In this document: piece by piece, positions 19,552 through 30,299 of the stretch
Layout of the letters: each line of letters begins with the position of its first letter
Position numbering within the stretch: position 1 is the first letter of the stretch
Assembly: GCA_021234155.1 (NCBI GenBank)
Contig: JAJEKV010000003.1
Location: 30,487,166-30,551,165, forward strand
Reading direction: 5' to 3'
DNA length: 64,000 nt
Source: Isoetes taiwanensis
Taxonomy: Eukaryota > Streptophyta > Lycopodiopsida > Isoetales > Isoetaceae
The notes under the pieces: model-generated
What the model saw: the letters and a program-made list of their open reading frames with translations, nothing else
What the model was told of the DNA's origin: nothing
Database searches by the model: none
Program-made: the position numbers and the translations under genes

Positions 19552-20443
19552 CACAAGGCCCCCAAAAAAGAACCATTACCAGTTTTTCACAACAGTTTTT
19601 ACATAAAACTAGTATAATAAACCAATATTACTAAGTGGGTTAATGTGTTGAATAACCACTACTAGTTACATAGTATAGTTCTTATTTATGGTTTATTACT
19701 CTAGTTTATTACCACATTTCATCTTCGTGGTTTCTTATGGTAGTTTGTTTGCATTTTAAGTATGTGGAAAAGTCCATGTTGTAGACCAGAAACCATTAAT
19801 GGATTTGTTTTTAAATATTTGTAGAATCTAAAGTGGTTTCAACATGAAATTATTTATATTTTTTCATAGGAATCAATGTCGTTGCATACAAGAAAATGTA
19901 TCTATTTATTATGATGGTTTGCCATTATGATAGTAAAGATTTGCATATCAAATCAATAGTGCTTTGGACAATGCAATTAGTGTTAGTTTAGTGACATAAT
20001 TAAGGCATATCCAACTTGAAAATCAATGCCACTATGAATAAGTATCATGAGTTTCTCCATTACATAATCAATGTTTTGCTATCTCAAACGTTATTGGTTT
20101 CTGAAACAAATTAAGAAAGGTTCATTGAACATCCCATTGTTGTTGTATGGTAGGAAAACGTAATATCTATATGCAAGTCTATCAAGCAAATTGATGCAAG
20201 TTTTTGTGTTAAAACATTGATGAGAGCTTTACGAAAGCATTGATGATCAGTTTATGAACCGAGGGATTTGAACCCTGGTATTTCCATGTTTCGCACAAAT
20301 GAAAGTACTTGTCACAAACAATATAATATATGACTAACTTTCCTACTATCCTTAAACAAAATCAGTCAGACATTAGAAGAGATTGCAAAGGTTTCAAAGG
20401 ATTGGAAATAACAACCCATTAACTTGCCTCCCTTACAAAGATA

Positions 20444-21014
20444 TCACAATTTCGTCTTGCAATATTCTTTCTCATGGTGAGTTTCCTTATAAGCCAAACC
20501 ATTTAAGTTTGTGAAGCAAAGACTGTTTTCAACTTCTATTTCCTGTGTCACAGTGCCAGCTCTATCACTTTTCCGATCATTTTCAGTTGTTGAACTTAAA
20601 GAATCATCAGGATCTATTTGTTCAATATTACGCAGCTCGACAAGATGTACAAGTGCTTTGTTTCCCATCTGAGCGACACCATCACCAATAAGGTGTACAC
20701 CAGAAAGAAGACCTTGCTTATATTCTTCTTCCTTGGGACTGGATGTATTCTCACTCCCAGTATTTGTCCCATTCATATCTTCATTGCAGGGAAGAAAGGT
20801 GTCGTCATGACCTTCTGAGAGTGGTATTCTGTTAGAATAAGCCAAAGACACACCTCCATCGGAAACATTCCTCCTGCGGCAAATTGGACTAATATTCTTT
20901 CCGTTGTCTGTCATATAGTTCAGGCTTACCACATGCAACACATGAAGGTTCGTGATTAAGTGAGTAGGATAGCCTGCGAGCAAAATTTCGACATTCAGAC
21001 AATGGAGATCCAGG
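20444..21014 (-). pseudogene. captured gene fragment, C-terminal side
   Basis: A minus-strand frame covers most of this region and encodes an acidic, Ser/Asn-rich peptide (for example NGTNTGSENTSSPKEEEYKQ). Directly beside the MITE, another minus frame reads PLSECRNFARRLSYSLNHEP followed by SCVACGKPELY, a more protein-like stretch with Cys-x2-Cys. It lines up with the end of the coiled-coil exon on the other side of the MITE. The gene was probably continuous before the MITE came in. I do not recognise the family. Confidence 0.4.
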
Positions 21015-21631
21015 CTAAGTTCGTAAGATGTGCGCATCTTAAAATAAGATGCTTAGATGTAGATGTGTGCGCATCGACACCCGCATCTTACATAGATGCT
21101 TCACCTATTTTTTTCAATTTTTTTTTTTTTTTTCAAAAAACACTTGGATTATGTTGCCTGGTACTGCTGACCCTAAAATAGGTGCAATTTGTTGCCTCTT
21201 TTGCCTTTTCTAACCATTGTTTCTTCAAAGCTCTCTGTTTGGCGATGGAGCAAGCAGCAATCCCAGTCTGTAAGGTCTATAAGGAGGTCGAGATTTGAGC
21301 CAAAAGTTTGCATCAGGATTGGGAGGTCAGCAATAGAGAAAAGGGGTTTGCTGCAACAGGCTAGGAGACCTACAACAAGGCAAAAGAATCTGCAGCAAGA
21401 AACTTGTAACAGTAAGATCTGTAACGGTTTTCTCTTCTATTGTTTATATATATTTTGTATTTTAGTTCTAAAAGACTCTATAGATCAAAGGTATCTAAGG
21501 CTGCAATGGAGTGAAGGTATTTCCCAATAATTTAATTTAATTTTTTAACGCATCTTAACCGCATCTTAAAACTTAGATGCTTTCGATGTGTCGCATCTGA
21601 CGCATCTCTCTTAAGATGCTTTTGAACTTAG
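21015..21631. mobile_element. hAT-type MITE, 617 bp
   Basis: The ends are CTAAGTTC and GAACTTAG, a perfect 8-bp terminal inverted repeat, flanked by the perfect 8-bp target duplication GATCCAGG (21007-21014 and 21632-21639). The interior contains many GCATCTTA/TAAGATGC motifs in both orientations, giving several small hairpins. Eight-base duplications are the hAT hallmark. There is no coding capacity. It interrupts the captured minus-strand gene fragment. Confidence 0.75.
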
Positions 21632-21639
21632 GATCCAGG

Positions 21640-22044
21640 CCCATCATATTTATTAGCAGAATTCAGAACATCCAACTGCTGCTGCAAATCAACCATATCT
21701 GCTTTCATTTTTTCATCTTGCAGATGGCGACTTTGTTTTCGTTCTTCATTCTCCCTTATTCTTTGCAGGTGTTCTTTCTTCCAAGCTGCTTTGTCCTCCT
21801 GAGCTCGTGCTCTGGCCTCAACTTGTTGTGCTGCTAAATATTGTAGGACCTGAGAGAACTCCATTGAACAAAACACTTGAGATTGAATGCCCACAATGCA
21901 AAATATCGTGATATCTACAAGAGCGGACTTAGCAGTGATTTTGAAACCATAGTCATACTTGTAGAGGCCAAAAATGCTGAATGGGTTACAACCTATCCCA
22001 TCCATGAAGCCAAAATATGGGAGCTTGGAAGAAGAGGGAAGCAA
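21640..22044 (-). pseudogene. captured gene fragment with coiled coil
   Basis: On the minus strand the frame includes MEFSQVLQYLAAQQVEARAR, then a Glu/Lys/Arg-rich helix through RENEERKQ and MKADMVDLQQQLDVLNSANK, a clear coiled coil. The frame is cut by the MITE at 21631. Upstream on the same strand, two short exons with good splice signals can be seen: about 22580-22517 (reading DHRKGASPLHLKDGTGQRSR) and about 22440-22396 (LAIDDRQMLVAYFM), joined in phase. Another, at 23627-23574, reads VVDLGKLDTSSSRKYRRHFK and recalls the SAP30-type histone deacetylase subunit motif, but the phase does not join directly to the next exon. The parent gene is unidentified. Confidence 0.4.
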
Positions 22045-22948
22045 CTATGAGTATAAAATTGTACAGTCTTAGAAAACGAAATATTACATTTCCTTTCTTC
22101 ATAATGGTACCCCTCATGCGAAAAAATGCCATCGAAAAATGCAAGGTAGCCCAAATGTAGGAGATCATACTGAAGGGTTCCTGTTATGAATACAAGGAGA
22201 AGTACGAGATGCAGAAAATGGCGATAGAAAAGGAAACGGAAATAGTCTAGCCAAGTCCCAGCGATCCTTCGTTGCATAAGAAATTGCTCGACCATGCCAA
22301 CTTATCCTTTAAAAGAAAATGCTACGGGGACGGGCGCACTCTAAGTGGCTCTCGCATATAACTTTGCTCGTGGCGAAAGCAAGAGACTAAAAATACCATA
22401 AAGTAAGCAACAAGCATTTGACGGTCATCAATTGCTAGACCTGCATGTGAAATACAAGTTATTATCATTAATACAAAAGCAGCAACCTGGAAACATCACA
22501 ATCAGTATCCTTACCTCTGCTCCTTTGGCCAGTACCATCCTTTAAGTGAAGGGGGGAAGCCCCTTTTCTATGATCCTAAAGGCAGATCTGATGAGTCTGG
22601 CACCTATCAGTATAAAGAAACGTTGAAGGGAAAGAACCTACCTTAAAATGAACAGAGCGATTGTCCAGAGTGACTAGATCAGTAAAAAGACTCAGTTTGC
22701 ACTCTCCCTAATCTTGTAACAAAAATCCGTACAATTCTGGCACTTTGACTCCTCATCTCTAGGTATATAAGCATCTAACAAAGCCTCCATCCCCCCCTCC
22801 CCCTTGACCATAAACAATCTTTCGTCAGCACAATCATTTAAGTTACCTAGGAATAATCAGGGACAGATTTATGAAAAGAAACAACGTAGAAACTATGAGA
22901 AACAAAGCTCACATTTTCAACAATGTGGTCTAGAAGTAGATCCTACTG

Positions 22949-23292
22949 ATGCTGGCCATATGCATATTCCATGCAAATATAACAAGAGTCTTTGAAAAAA
23001 CTGTAAGAAGACAACAAATAGGAGTTGCTTTCCCCCTGACACATATCTCAACACGGCAATGCATGATGCAATTTTGGGCCCAAGTCGGTGGACCTGAGCT
23101 GTCTGATCACATGCTGGTATCACAGAAAGGCATGGTTCATGAGGAAAACGAAAGAAAAATTGAGGCAAAGCTTTGGGTTGAGGCAAAAAAAAAGCTAATC
23201 CATCCAGCTAAAACTCTTGATGCTTCTAGGATGGTTGGTCCTTCTAGGATGGCGATTGCTCTGCATCACAAAGAAGAGATTAGGAAGGTAAT
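22949..23292 (+). pseudogene. second captured fragment, plus strand
   Basis: The plus-strand frame is open for 123 codons and ends near a plausible donor (AGGAAG|GTAATA). The last 70 residues look protein-like (GPELSDHMLVSQKGM, then EENERKIEAKLWVEAKKKL). It is opposite in orientation to the fragments on either side, suggesting a separate capture event. The family is not recognised. Confidence 0.25.
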
Positions 23293-24423
23293 ATGCATCT
23301 CACACACATATAGCACTTAATATTCAGTTGGATAGTATGCATCACACAGGGTACGTTACAACAGATATTATATGATGTCTATCCGTGCAAATGTGAGTTA
23401 AGAAATTGGATATCATCAAAGTATAACATGAAATGAATGCCCAACTTCTTATATATGATATGAAATGCCTTCCAACAGCACGCAAGAGTTGTTTCTGGAT
23501 CTACCTCAAACTTCACAAGCATAAACAGAAATAGATTAAATAAGCAAAAGCAGGTTACCTATCCATTTTGAAATGTCTCCGGTACTTTCTCGAGCTGGAA
23601 GTATCAAGTTTTCCAAGATCAACAACCTGCATTTATGAAGAGGGGATCTTTTTATTAAAACGATAGATAGACGAGGCATTTCTGGATTGGATAGAAAGTA
23701 GACAATACCGGAAATGAATTTGAATAGGACCTAATTCCCGTTTCTTTCTTTCTTTCACAACATTTTTGAGAAACAGATTCAACAGAGCTATCTGCCATTC
23801 TTGGCATTTTGTAGGCAGGCTTTTGAGGCCGAATTCTTGCTTAAAACTTTTTGCACTAATCACCTCTTAAAAATTGAGACCGAGAGAGATTGAATGCTGC
23901 TTACCGGTAAAATCAATGTGCCACTATGCCTGAATCTTCTGCTCCTTTACCAATCCATATGCGCATAGAATAGCAGAAACAACAAACGGCCGAATGCAGG
24001 AGAGGAATGGCCGTCATAGGGTTAGGTAAAAAAATTAGGGTTAGGGGAAAAAAACACACACACAACAAGAAGTCCTTTTTGGGGGGTTAAATCAAAATAC
24101 CTTTCTTAAGTCGAATACTAGAAGGGAGAAGGGAAGTTTTTAAAATTGTGATAATTTTTCAGATAATAGCTAGCATGTTTGTTTTTAGTCCGTAGTGATC
24201 CATTTTTTTTTTTGCATGTTATTCAATACCGCTTTAGATTTGAACTAGAAAACTAGAGCCATTAACAAGCACTATAAGAAGCAGGCGAGGGTGAAATAAC
24301 AGTTGGATAACATGCACCCCAACTTGATGCACCCGAACTTGGCGGTGGAAGTTGGATTCCATCCCATCTCTACAAATTTTCTAAATAGCATTAGTGGGTA
24401 TAAAAGACATTTGAGATGTATAT

Positions 24424-25035
24424 CTATAGGAAGGAAGGAAAAATTTTTAACGTCCACGGAACCCAATCGGGTTATGGGACCAAGTACATAAGGGACCGAA
24501 GTCCTGGACCGAAGTCCAAACAAGAACATGGGCCGAAGCCCTTAAACCAAAGCACAACGTGAGCTAGAACACAACCATCATGACCCGGATTAAAAACCAC
24601 CTGGGAAAAAACCGTTGCCAGGATGACTATGGCTGCTCACCGATCCAAAAATCCATGCTGTTGCACAAGCAACAAGCATACCTTCATACCTCCAGCAGGC
24701 AAAGCTTCACCAAGCAACTCCGAACCGTAACCTCTTCACAACTGGGTGCTGGAAAACAGACGCCCCCAACGCCAATCGCCCAGACACGCAGGGAAGGCGG
24801 CGCTCAGAAAAACCGCTCAGGGAAATCGCCCATCGGAGGTGCCTCCTCACCCATCCACCAGCCCTGCGCCAAGGCGCCAGCACCCCCAGGTATGCGCGCA
24901 GGCGGACATCCACTCAGGCACACACAGGGGCGCCATCCTTCACTGCCGCTGCTCCAACGCCATCCATCATTGCATCCGCTCGGGCAGGCCTCAGGCAGCG
25001 CCTATAGGGCAGGGCGATGCAACGAAATACTATAG
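24424..25035 (-). mobile_element. 5'-truncated non-LTR (LINE or SINE) fragment with TTCC tail
   Basis: Read on the minus strand, this GC-rich insert ends in CCGTGGACGTTAAAAATTTT followed by TTCCTTCCT. The same CCGTGGACGTTAAAA-(TTCC)n ending closes the LINE fragment at 55.5-56.3 kb. CTATAG occurs at both borders (24424-24429 and 25030-25035) and may be a target duplication. The plus-strand reading frame across it (24580-25035) is explained by GC richness. Confidence 0.45.
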
Positions 25036-25709
25036 TTCTCCATTTTATTAGTATGCCTATTCCACATAGTCACTTCCTTTCGCATTAACCATGCCTTCAC
25101 GGGAGAGAATAGTTGGCCAGGAAATACCTGACTAGATATTATTTTTTATCAATATTGCCATCAACTATAAATTCCTCTTCTAACATATATCACTCAACAA
25201 CCATTTTCTTGTAGTAGAAAACTCATACGATCTAACCACATGCACACACATCTGGGCTTGTACATACCTAGCAATCCCATTTTATTTGAAGTTCCTTATA
25301 GCTACCAAGAATTATGTCGGTTGCCTATCCAAACTAATTGCCATTATGTAACCTTGGTTCTTTATCCAATACAAGATGAATTTTGAGTTTATGTTCAAGG
25401 AATTGTAATTTAGGCAATAAAAAGAAATTAGATCTTTTGGCTTCTCAAAATTTATGGAGTGACCATCACTAGTTTTAATGAACCACTATAGTATGCACGA
25501 GAACCACTACTAGTCTAATAAACCACTATATCGCTGATAATTTTCGTTAATTTTCGTATCAAAAACCACTATGAGTATTGAAAAACCACTAATGCATGTG
25601 GTTTTCTTCTGTCAAGAAAATTTATGCATAAAAAACCATGTATATGGTGGTTTTTAGATAATATGGCACTAGTTAAATACAATAGTTCATTTTTGGGCTC
25701 CTTGTGGGA

Positions 25710-26540
25710 GGACCCTCAAACTTTGGAAGAAGCCATCATGTGGTTCGATGTGATAATCGGCTCTTCGAACGTAGGCAAGAGAGACATAATCAAATCTTTT
25801 CAATCACACATGCGCCTGTAGCCACGCCTTCCCCGGTCTCCTCTGTAGAATCCAGCAGGTCCGGATCTGAGCCTATGCAGATTGATCGGGCAGTTCGAGA
25901 ACTTTTATCTGCCACCGAGAAGAAGCGTCGGAGAGAGGCTAATCTTTGCCTATACTGTGGAGGAGCTGGTCATATTGCTCGTGGATGCCCCGTGAAGCGC
26001 TCAAATCAATTGAAAAACTTCGGGGGCGGGTCCAAGTAGTAGGAGTCTCTCATCGGCTGGCCGCCTTTTCTCAGACTCCTTCTACACTTCTTGACATGTT
26101 TATTCCATCGGATAAGGTCAGCAAGACATTTTTCATCTCTATATTATTGAAATCAGAGGTTGGAAGGTTAAAAGCATTGGTGCAACTTGATTGTGGTGCA
26201 AATGCTTGGTTTATGGATAGTGCATTCGTCAGTAAACATGTCATCCCTAGAAGCTAGGTTGAGCATCCCAGTTCTGTCGATGTGATTGATGGCCGGGAGA
26301 TCTCCTCGGATGCAATCACAGAATGTACTACGCCTCTTCAGATTTTGTTCGAGGGAGTTTCTTGTAGCATTTCCTTCAATCTCATCGCTAGCCCACATGC
26401 GTCTTGGGTCTACCCTGGCTCGAGCTACATAACCCATAGATTGATTGGCGTACTAGATCATTTCGATTTGCTAGTTCTAGCTCTAGTTCCAGTAAATCTG
26501 CACTTCAGGCCTCTGCACCAACATCGACTTCAGTCCGTAT
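25710..26540 (+). pseudogene. gypsy gag C-terminus and protease
   Basis: It resumes gag after the insertion. 25704-26039 includes the linker IDRAVRELLSATEKKRR and one CCHC zinc knuckle CLYCGGAGHIARGC (about 25948-25989) that would bind RNA, and ends at a stop. The protease follows in another frame (about 26110-26257) with ALVQLDCGANAWFMD. The usual aspartic-protease D-S/T-G is here D-C-G, which would be expected to harm activity. Stops and frameshifts follow to 26850. Confidence 0.7.
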
Positions 26541-26848
26541 AATATCGTGGGCTCCTGATTCCGTCCTTGATGTTCCTGTTTTTGCTCCATGTTCTGATTC
26601 GACTCTTTTCTCTGCTCCAATTTATGTCGCAGATTCTGACCACGCTGTCGATCATGTCCCAGGTCTAGTTTGTTCAAGTTCCTGCTCCAGTTCCAGTTCC
26701 AGTTCTAGCTCCTACTCCTGTAGAGGCTTCCTCATGCCCTAAGTTTCGTATCTCGAAGATTTCACTTTACGAGTTTATTAAATCTGGAAGGCAAGATCCA
26801 AGTTCAGTATTTGCAATCCAGGTTCATCTATCGGCTAGCTCTGCACCA

Positions 26849-28010
26849 ATGAAGTCCGCCCCAATGCTCCCAGATAAATATGGCGACTTCTCTGATATTT
26901 TTGACAAAGTCAAGGCCAGCAAGCTTCCAGAGCATCGTCCATATGATTGTCCTATTGATTTGCAGCCCGACACAATGCCACCATATGGTCCGATATATTG
27001 TCTATCTCCTGCTGAGTTGAAGGTTTTGCGGGATTATATTACTAGCCACTGATTTCGTTCGACATTCCCAGTACCCTGCTGGAGCGCCTATTTTCTTCGC
27101 CTGCTGAAGATGATTCTCTGCGTCTGGTCGTTGATTATTGTGGCCTCAATAAAATCACAGGTGGCCTCAATAAAATCACAATGCCAAATCGTTATCCTCT
27201 TCCTCTAATCCCAGAGTTGTTGGAGCGATTCCAAGGTGCGCGTTATTTTACGAAGATTGATCTTCGAGGTGCCTACAATCTTATCTGGATCCGGGAAGGT
27301 GATGAGTGGAAAACAGCTTTTCGTACTCGGTATGGCCACTTTGAGTACACAGTAATGCTGTTTGGGCTTACCAATGCTCCAGTAATATTCCAGCATATGG
27401 CCAATGATGTCTTCCGGGAGTTCTTAGACACTTTTGTCATCATCTATTTGGATGATATTCTCATTTATTCTAAGACTCTTGAAGAACATGAGAGGCATGT
27501 TCGACAAGTCCTTCAGAAGCTTCGTGAGCACGGATTATATGCCAAACGTGAGAAGTGTCAGTTCGAACAGGATAATGTGGAGTTCCTTGATTATCATATC
27601 ATTCCACATGGTATGGATTCTAAAAAGGTTAGCACTGTTCTAGAGTGGCAAACACCTTCATCCGTTTTAGATGTTTAGTGTTTACTTGGGTTTTCCAATT
27701 TCTATGGGCATTTTATTCCGGATTTATTCGGAGATTTCCCTTCCTTTAACACGTCTCACGGTTAAGGACGTGCCATTTGAATGGAGCGTGGAAGCGGAAT
27801 CTGCTTTTGTTACTTTGAAGCATGCTTTTGTTCTTGCTCATGGAGATCGTTTGCGGCCATAAGTTGTCGAAGCAGATGCTTCTGATTTTGCCCTTTGTGG
27901 TATCCTGCCACAGGAGGAGGATAACCATGAATTGCATCCAGTCGCCTATCACTCGCGGAAGTTTCAGGCTGCTGAAATCAATTATACCATTTATGACAAG
28001 GAGTTGTTGG
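26849..28010 (+). pseudogene. gypsy reverse transcriptase and partial RNase H
   Basis: 26849-27052 reads the RT start (LPEHRPYDCPIDL, then MPPYGPIY). 27181-27678 continues with MPNRYPLPLIPELLERF, YFTKIDLRGAYNLI, FGLTNAPVIFQ and the catalytic FVIIYLDDILIYS (YLDD at 27445-27456). Two breaks separate these parts: a stop at 27050-27052 and a 21-bp in-frame tandem duplication at about 27141-27180 that repeats GLNKIT. RNase H follows with [15 protein letters not shown] and ends at [10 protein letters not shown], where the second LTR starts. Integrase is absent. Confidence 0.8.
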
Positions 28011-29100
28011 CAATGAAATGGCAAGATCCTAAACCTGGATTCAGAGTAGCTGCTTTGTAAGCTGGCTCATGCCAGTGATAAAACTACAACTGCTTCATCC
28101 GCTGATAAAACCACAACTGCGTTCAGAAGAACCTTGCTTCAGGATGATTTTCTGTCAGCTTCATAGATCAAGGCGATGCATTACGAGCTTCTATAGCCCT
28201 GGATATTTTCATAGAGAAAAAGGCAAATGACAATTTTTCTTGAGGCAGACAAGGCAAGCAAAGGAAGTGGCGCCGCTCTGCAAAATATGGACACTATTAT
28301 ATGATATAATTTTAAGGAAAAATGCAGTAATATCAACCTTTCGATCATTACTTGAATAATTATGCTAGCATGCCAAGAAATATAATGTGGTAAATTACCC
28401 TTACTAAACTTGATGGACTAAGCATTATTACATATCATATATACTTACACTACTATAGATGCCAACTATGTTTCGTTGCAATGTAAATAAGGTATGTACG
28501 CACAGGTCAAGAGAACCTTACCCTGGATTTGATGATCATCGCCCCAAAAAAACCTTGTTCTGGGGAATCCCTCGCTTGTTCCCCATGGAGCCCATTCTCT
28601 CCCTCTGTGATGACCACACGGATATTCGTATCATACGAACATTATACTCGTATGTACGAAAGATGGTCGTCACACGTATGCAAAAAGATTGTTCTATAAG
28701 ATCGGGTTTGATCTTTACCAAGTGCACTACCAATATTTGTTAAAGAGTCTTTTTCATATGCGGCGTTGTTTCCAGGAGGTTCTAGAATATTCTAGAACCT
28801 ACATCCATGTGCGACACTTGGCATGATCTCATCCATTGGAGTGGCGCGATCCTGACCGTTGGCCTAGATATATAAGGAGGCACCTCCTTCTTGTCGAATC
28901 ATTCCGGTTCAACACCAGTCTTGAGCCTTCTAGGCATCTGTCTTGTGTTCTTGCTTGCCTTTGGACCATTGTACTCTTGATTCATGTTCATATATTAGAT
29001 TCTTTGCCGATCTTGGCATATTTCTTCTGTATTTCTTGCGTATTTTTCAGGTATTTTCCTTGTTTTCGTGTAGGTTCATGATATTTTGAACCGGAATCCC
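28008..29100 (+). repeat. gypsy second LTR-like region
   Basis: It is homologous to 17698-18960 but without that copy's two tandem duplications. It contains the heat-shock-like array TTC-ca-GGA-gg-TTC-ta-GAA-ta-TTC-ta-GAA at 28770-28797, in which the second unit is changed (GGA for GAA), and the same TATATAAGG box about 70 bp later. Its left end falls inside RNase H coding sequence, where the shared letters TTGGCAAT could have served as microhomology for the internal deletion. Confidence 0.65.
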
Positions 29101-29164
29101 TTACCGGTTCTTGCCTGCTCTAATCCTAAGCATTTTTTTGCTCGTATTTGATGATTTTATATCT

Positions 29165-29990
29165 ATGGAGGAGGTTTCAACTTTATTACAGCAGGTCCAG
29201 CAACTTGTTCAAGTATGCCAGCAGTTGCAATTGGACAACAAAGAATTTAAGGAACGTTTTGCTTCACATGAATCTGCCTTAAGCTCTGGATTGAGGCTAT
29301 CAGAGCCTAAGATTAGCCTGTCAGAGAAGTTTGACGGCACTCGGTGCAAGCTCCGTAGTTTTTTAAATTAGATCAAGCTTATGATCCAGCTCATCCTCAT
29401 AGATATCCCACGGCCTAGAAACAAGTTGGGCTGATTGGTTCTCTCCTCATAGGGCCAGCTCTAAGTTGGTTTGCTCCTTTAGTGGAGAAAGGAGCCCCAG
29501 AATTGCAAGATTTTGCTGCTTTCACTGCAGAGCTCGAGGCATGCTTTGGAGACACTGACACCGATCGTCAGCATACAGTAGTCACGAAACTTTATAATAT
29601 AAGGCAAGGCTCTCGTCCAGCTTCAATATATGCTTCAAAATTTCGTCAAATTGCGGTAGATACTGCCTGGGATGATGTTGCACTTTGAGATTGTTTCCGA
29701 AGGGGGTTATGTGAGTATGTCAAAGATATGCTGTTGTCTATGGAGGACCCTCAAACTTAACGTAGGCAAGAGAGACATAGTCAAGTCCTTTCAATCACAC
29801 AAGCACCTGTAGCTACGCCTTCCCCGGTCTCATCTGTAGAATTCAGCAGGTCCGGACCTGAGCTTATGCAGATTGATCGGGCAGTTCGAGAACCTTTATC
29901 TGCCGCCGAAAAAACAAACCGATCAAGCGTGCCATGCGACAAAACAATCTCTTCAAATAGAGGGGCTGGTCATGCGTGCCACAAGATAAT
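29165..29990 (+). pseudogene. second gypsy gag, truncated
   Basis: The frame starts MEEVSTLLQQVQQLVQVC with FASHESALSSGLRLSEPKIS, corresponding to 19015. It continues through ELQDFAAFTAELEACFGDTD and RPASIYASKFRQIAVDTAWD, then QIDRAVREPLSAAEK. It degenerates exactly over the zinc-knuckle region (a relic GAGHAC-H remains) and stops matching at about 29990. Stops interrupt it at about 29371 and 29688. The position after the second LTR means the insertion holds more than one repeat of the element. Confidence 0.7.
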
Positions 29991-30047
29991 TACATTAAAC
30001 CATGAAATTAAAAAGGGGGGATGGGGAGGGGGAATGGTAGAGGGAGC

Positions 30048-30215
30048 ATTCAAAGAATGAGAATAAGGTACTACTGAGAGAGATGAGAAACTGCCGATGA
30101 GATGTTGTTGAAGAACTTTGCCTTAAGTTTCGATCTCCCAGATGAAACAAAGGCCCAGAAAATGCATACATGCGAGACATGCATGCTCGTCCATTCTAGA
30201 ATCCAGATCTGATGG
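30048..30215 (-). repeat. inverted, diverged copy of the 11-kb repeat
   Basis: Read on the minus strand it contains ATTCTAGAATGGACGAGCAT, GCATGTCTCGCATG and AACATCTCATCGGCAGTTTC, matching the units at 11085 and 11448 with many substitutions. Confidence 0.5.
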
Positions 30216-30299
30216 CTCGGGTCGATGGCATTAAACATGCTCAATCTTCTTCGGTCAACATGCTTTACTAATTTCTCAAGTCATAAAGCATAGCTAGAT

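Larger units (their letters stand above)
19552..25706. mobile_element. CACTA-like DNA transposon carrying gene fragments
   Basis: The left end is CACAAGGCCCCCAAAAAA and the right end, read inward from the other strand, is CACAAGGAGCCCAAAAAT: 15 or 16 of 18 match. A 3-bp target duplication, GGA, lies at 19549-19551 and 25707-25709. The unoccupied site (TATGGAGGACCC) is visible in the second gag copy at about 29739. Both ends carry many AACCACT(A)-type motifs (19590-19720 and 25440-25650), as expected of CACTA subterminal repeats. Three-base duplications with CACNA-type ends point to the CACTA (En/Spm) superfamily. There is no transposase, so it is non-autonomous. Inside are intron-containing gene fragments, a hAT MITE and a LINE tail. 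Confidence 0.75.
17698..29990 (+). mobile_element. Ty3-gypsy element with internal deletion and extra gag
   Basis: The order is LTR-like region (17698 to roughly 18960), gag start at 19015, a CACTA-like insertion (19552-25706), the rest of gag with its zinc knuckle, protease, reverse transcriptase, the first part of RNase H, a second LTR-like region (28008 to roughly 29100), and another gag start at 29165 that fades out at about 29990. The C-terminal RNase H, integrase and any sequence up to the second LTR are missing, with the cut falling after YDKELLA. TGGCAATGAAATGG begins both LTR-like regions. No primer-binding site is convincing. The first LTR has two tandem duplications that the second lacks, so the two are clearly diverged and the element is not very recent. 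Confidence 0.75.

Noticed and set aside
24580..25035. 151-codon Pro/Arg-rich reading frame
   Set aside because: It lies inside a GC-rich insert ending in the LINE-type tail on the other strand, and has no motif.
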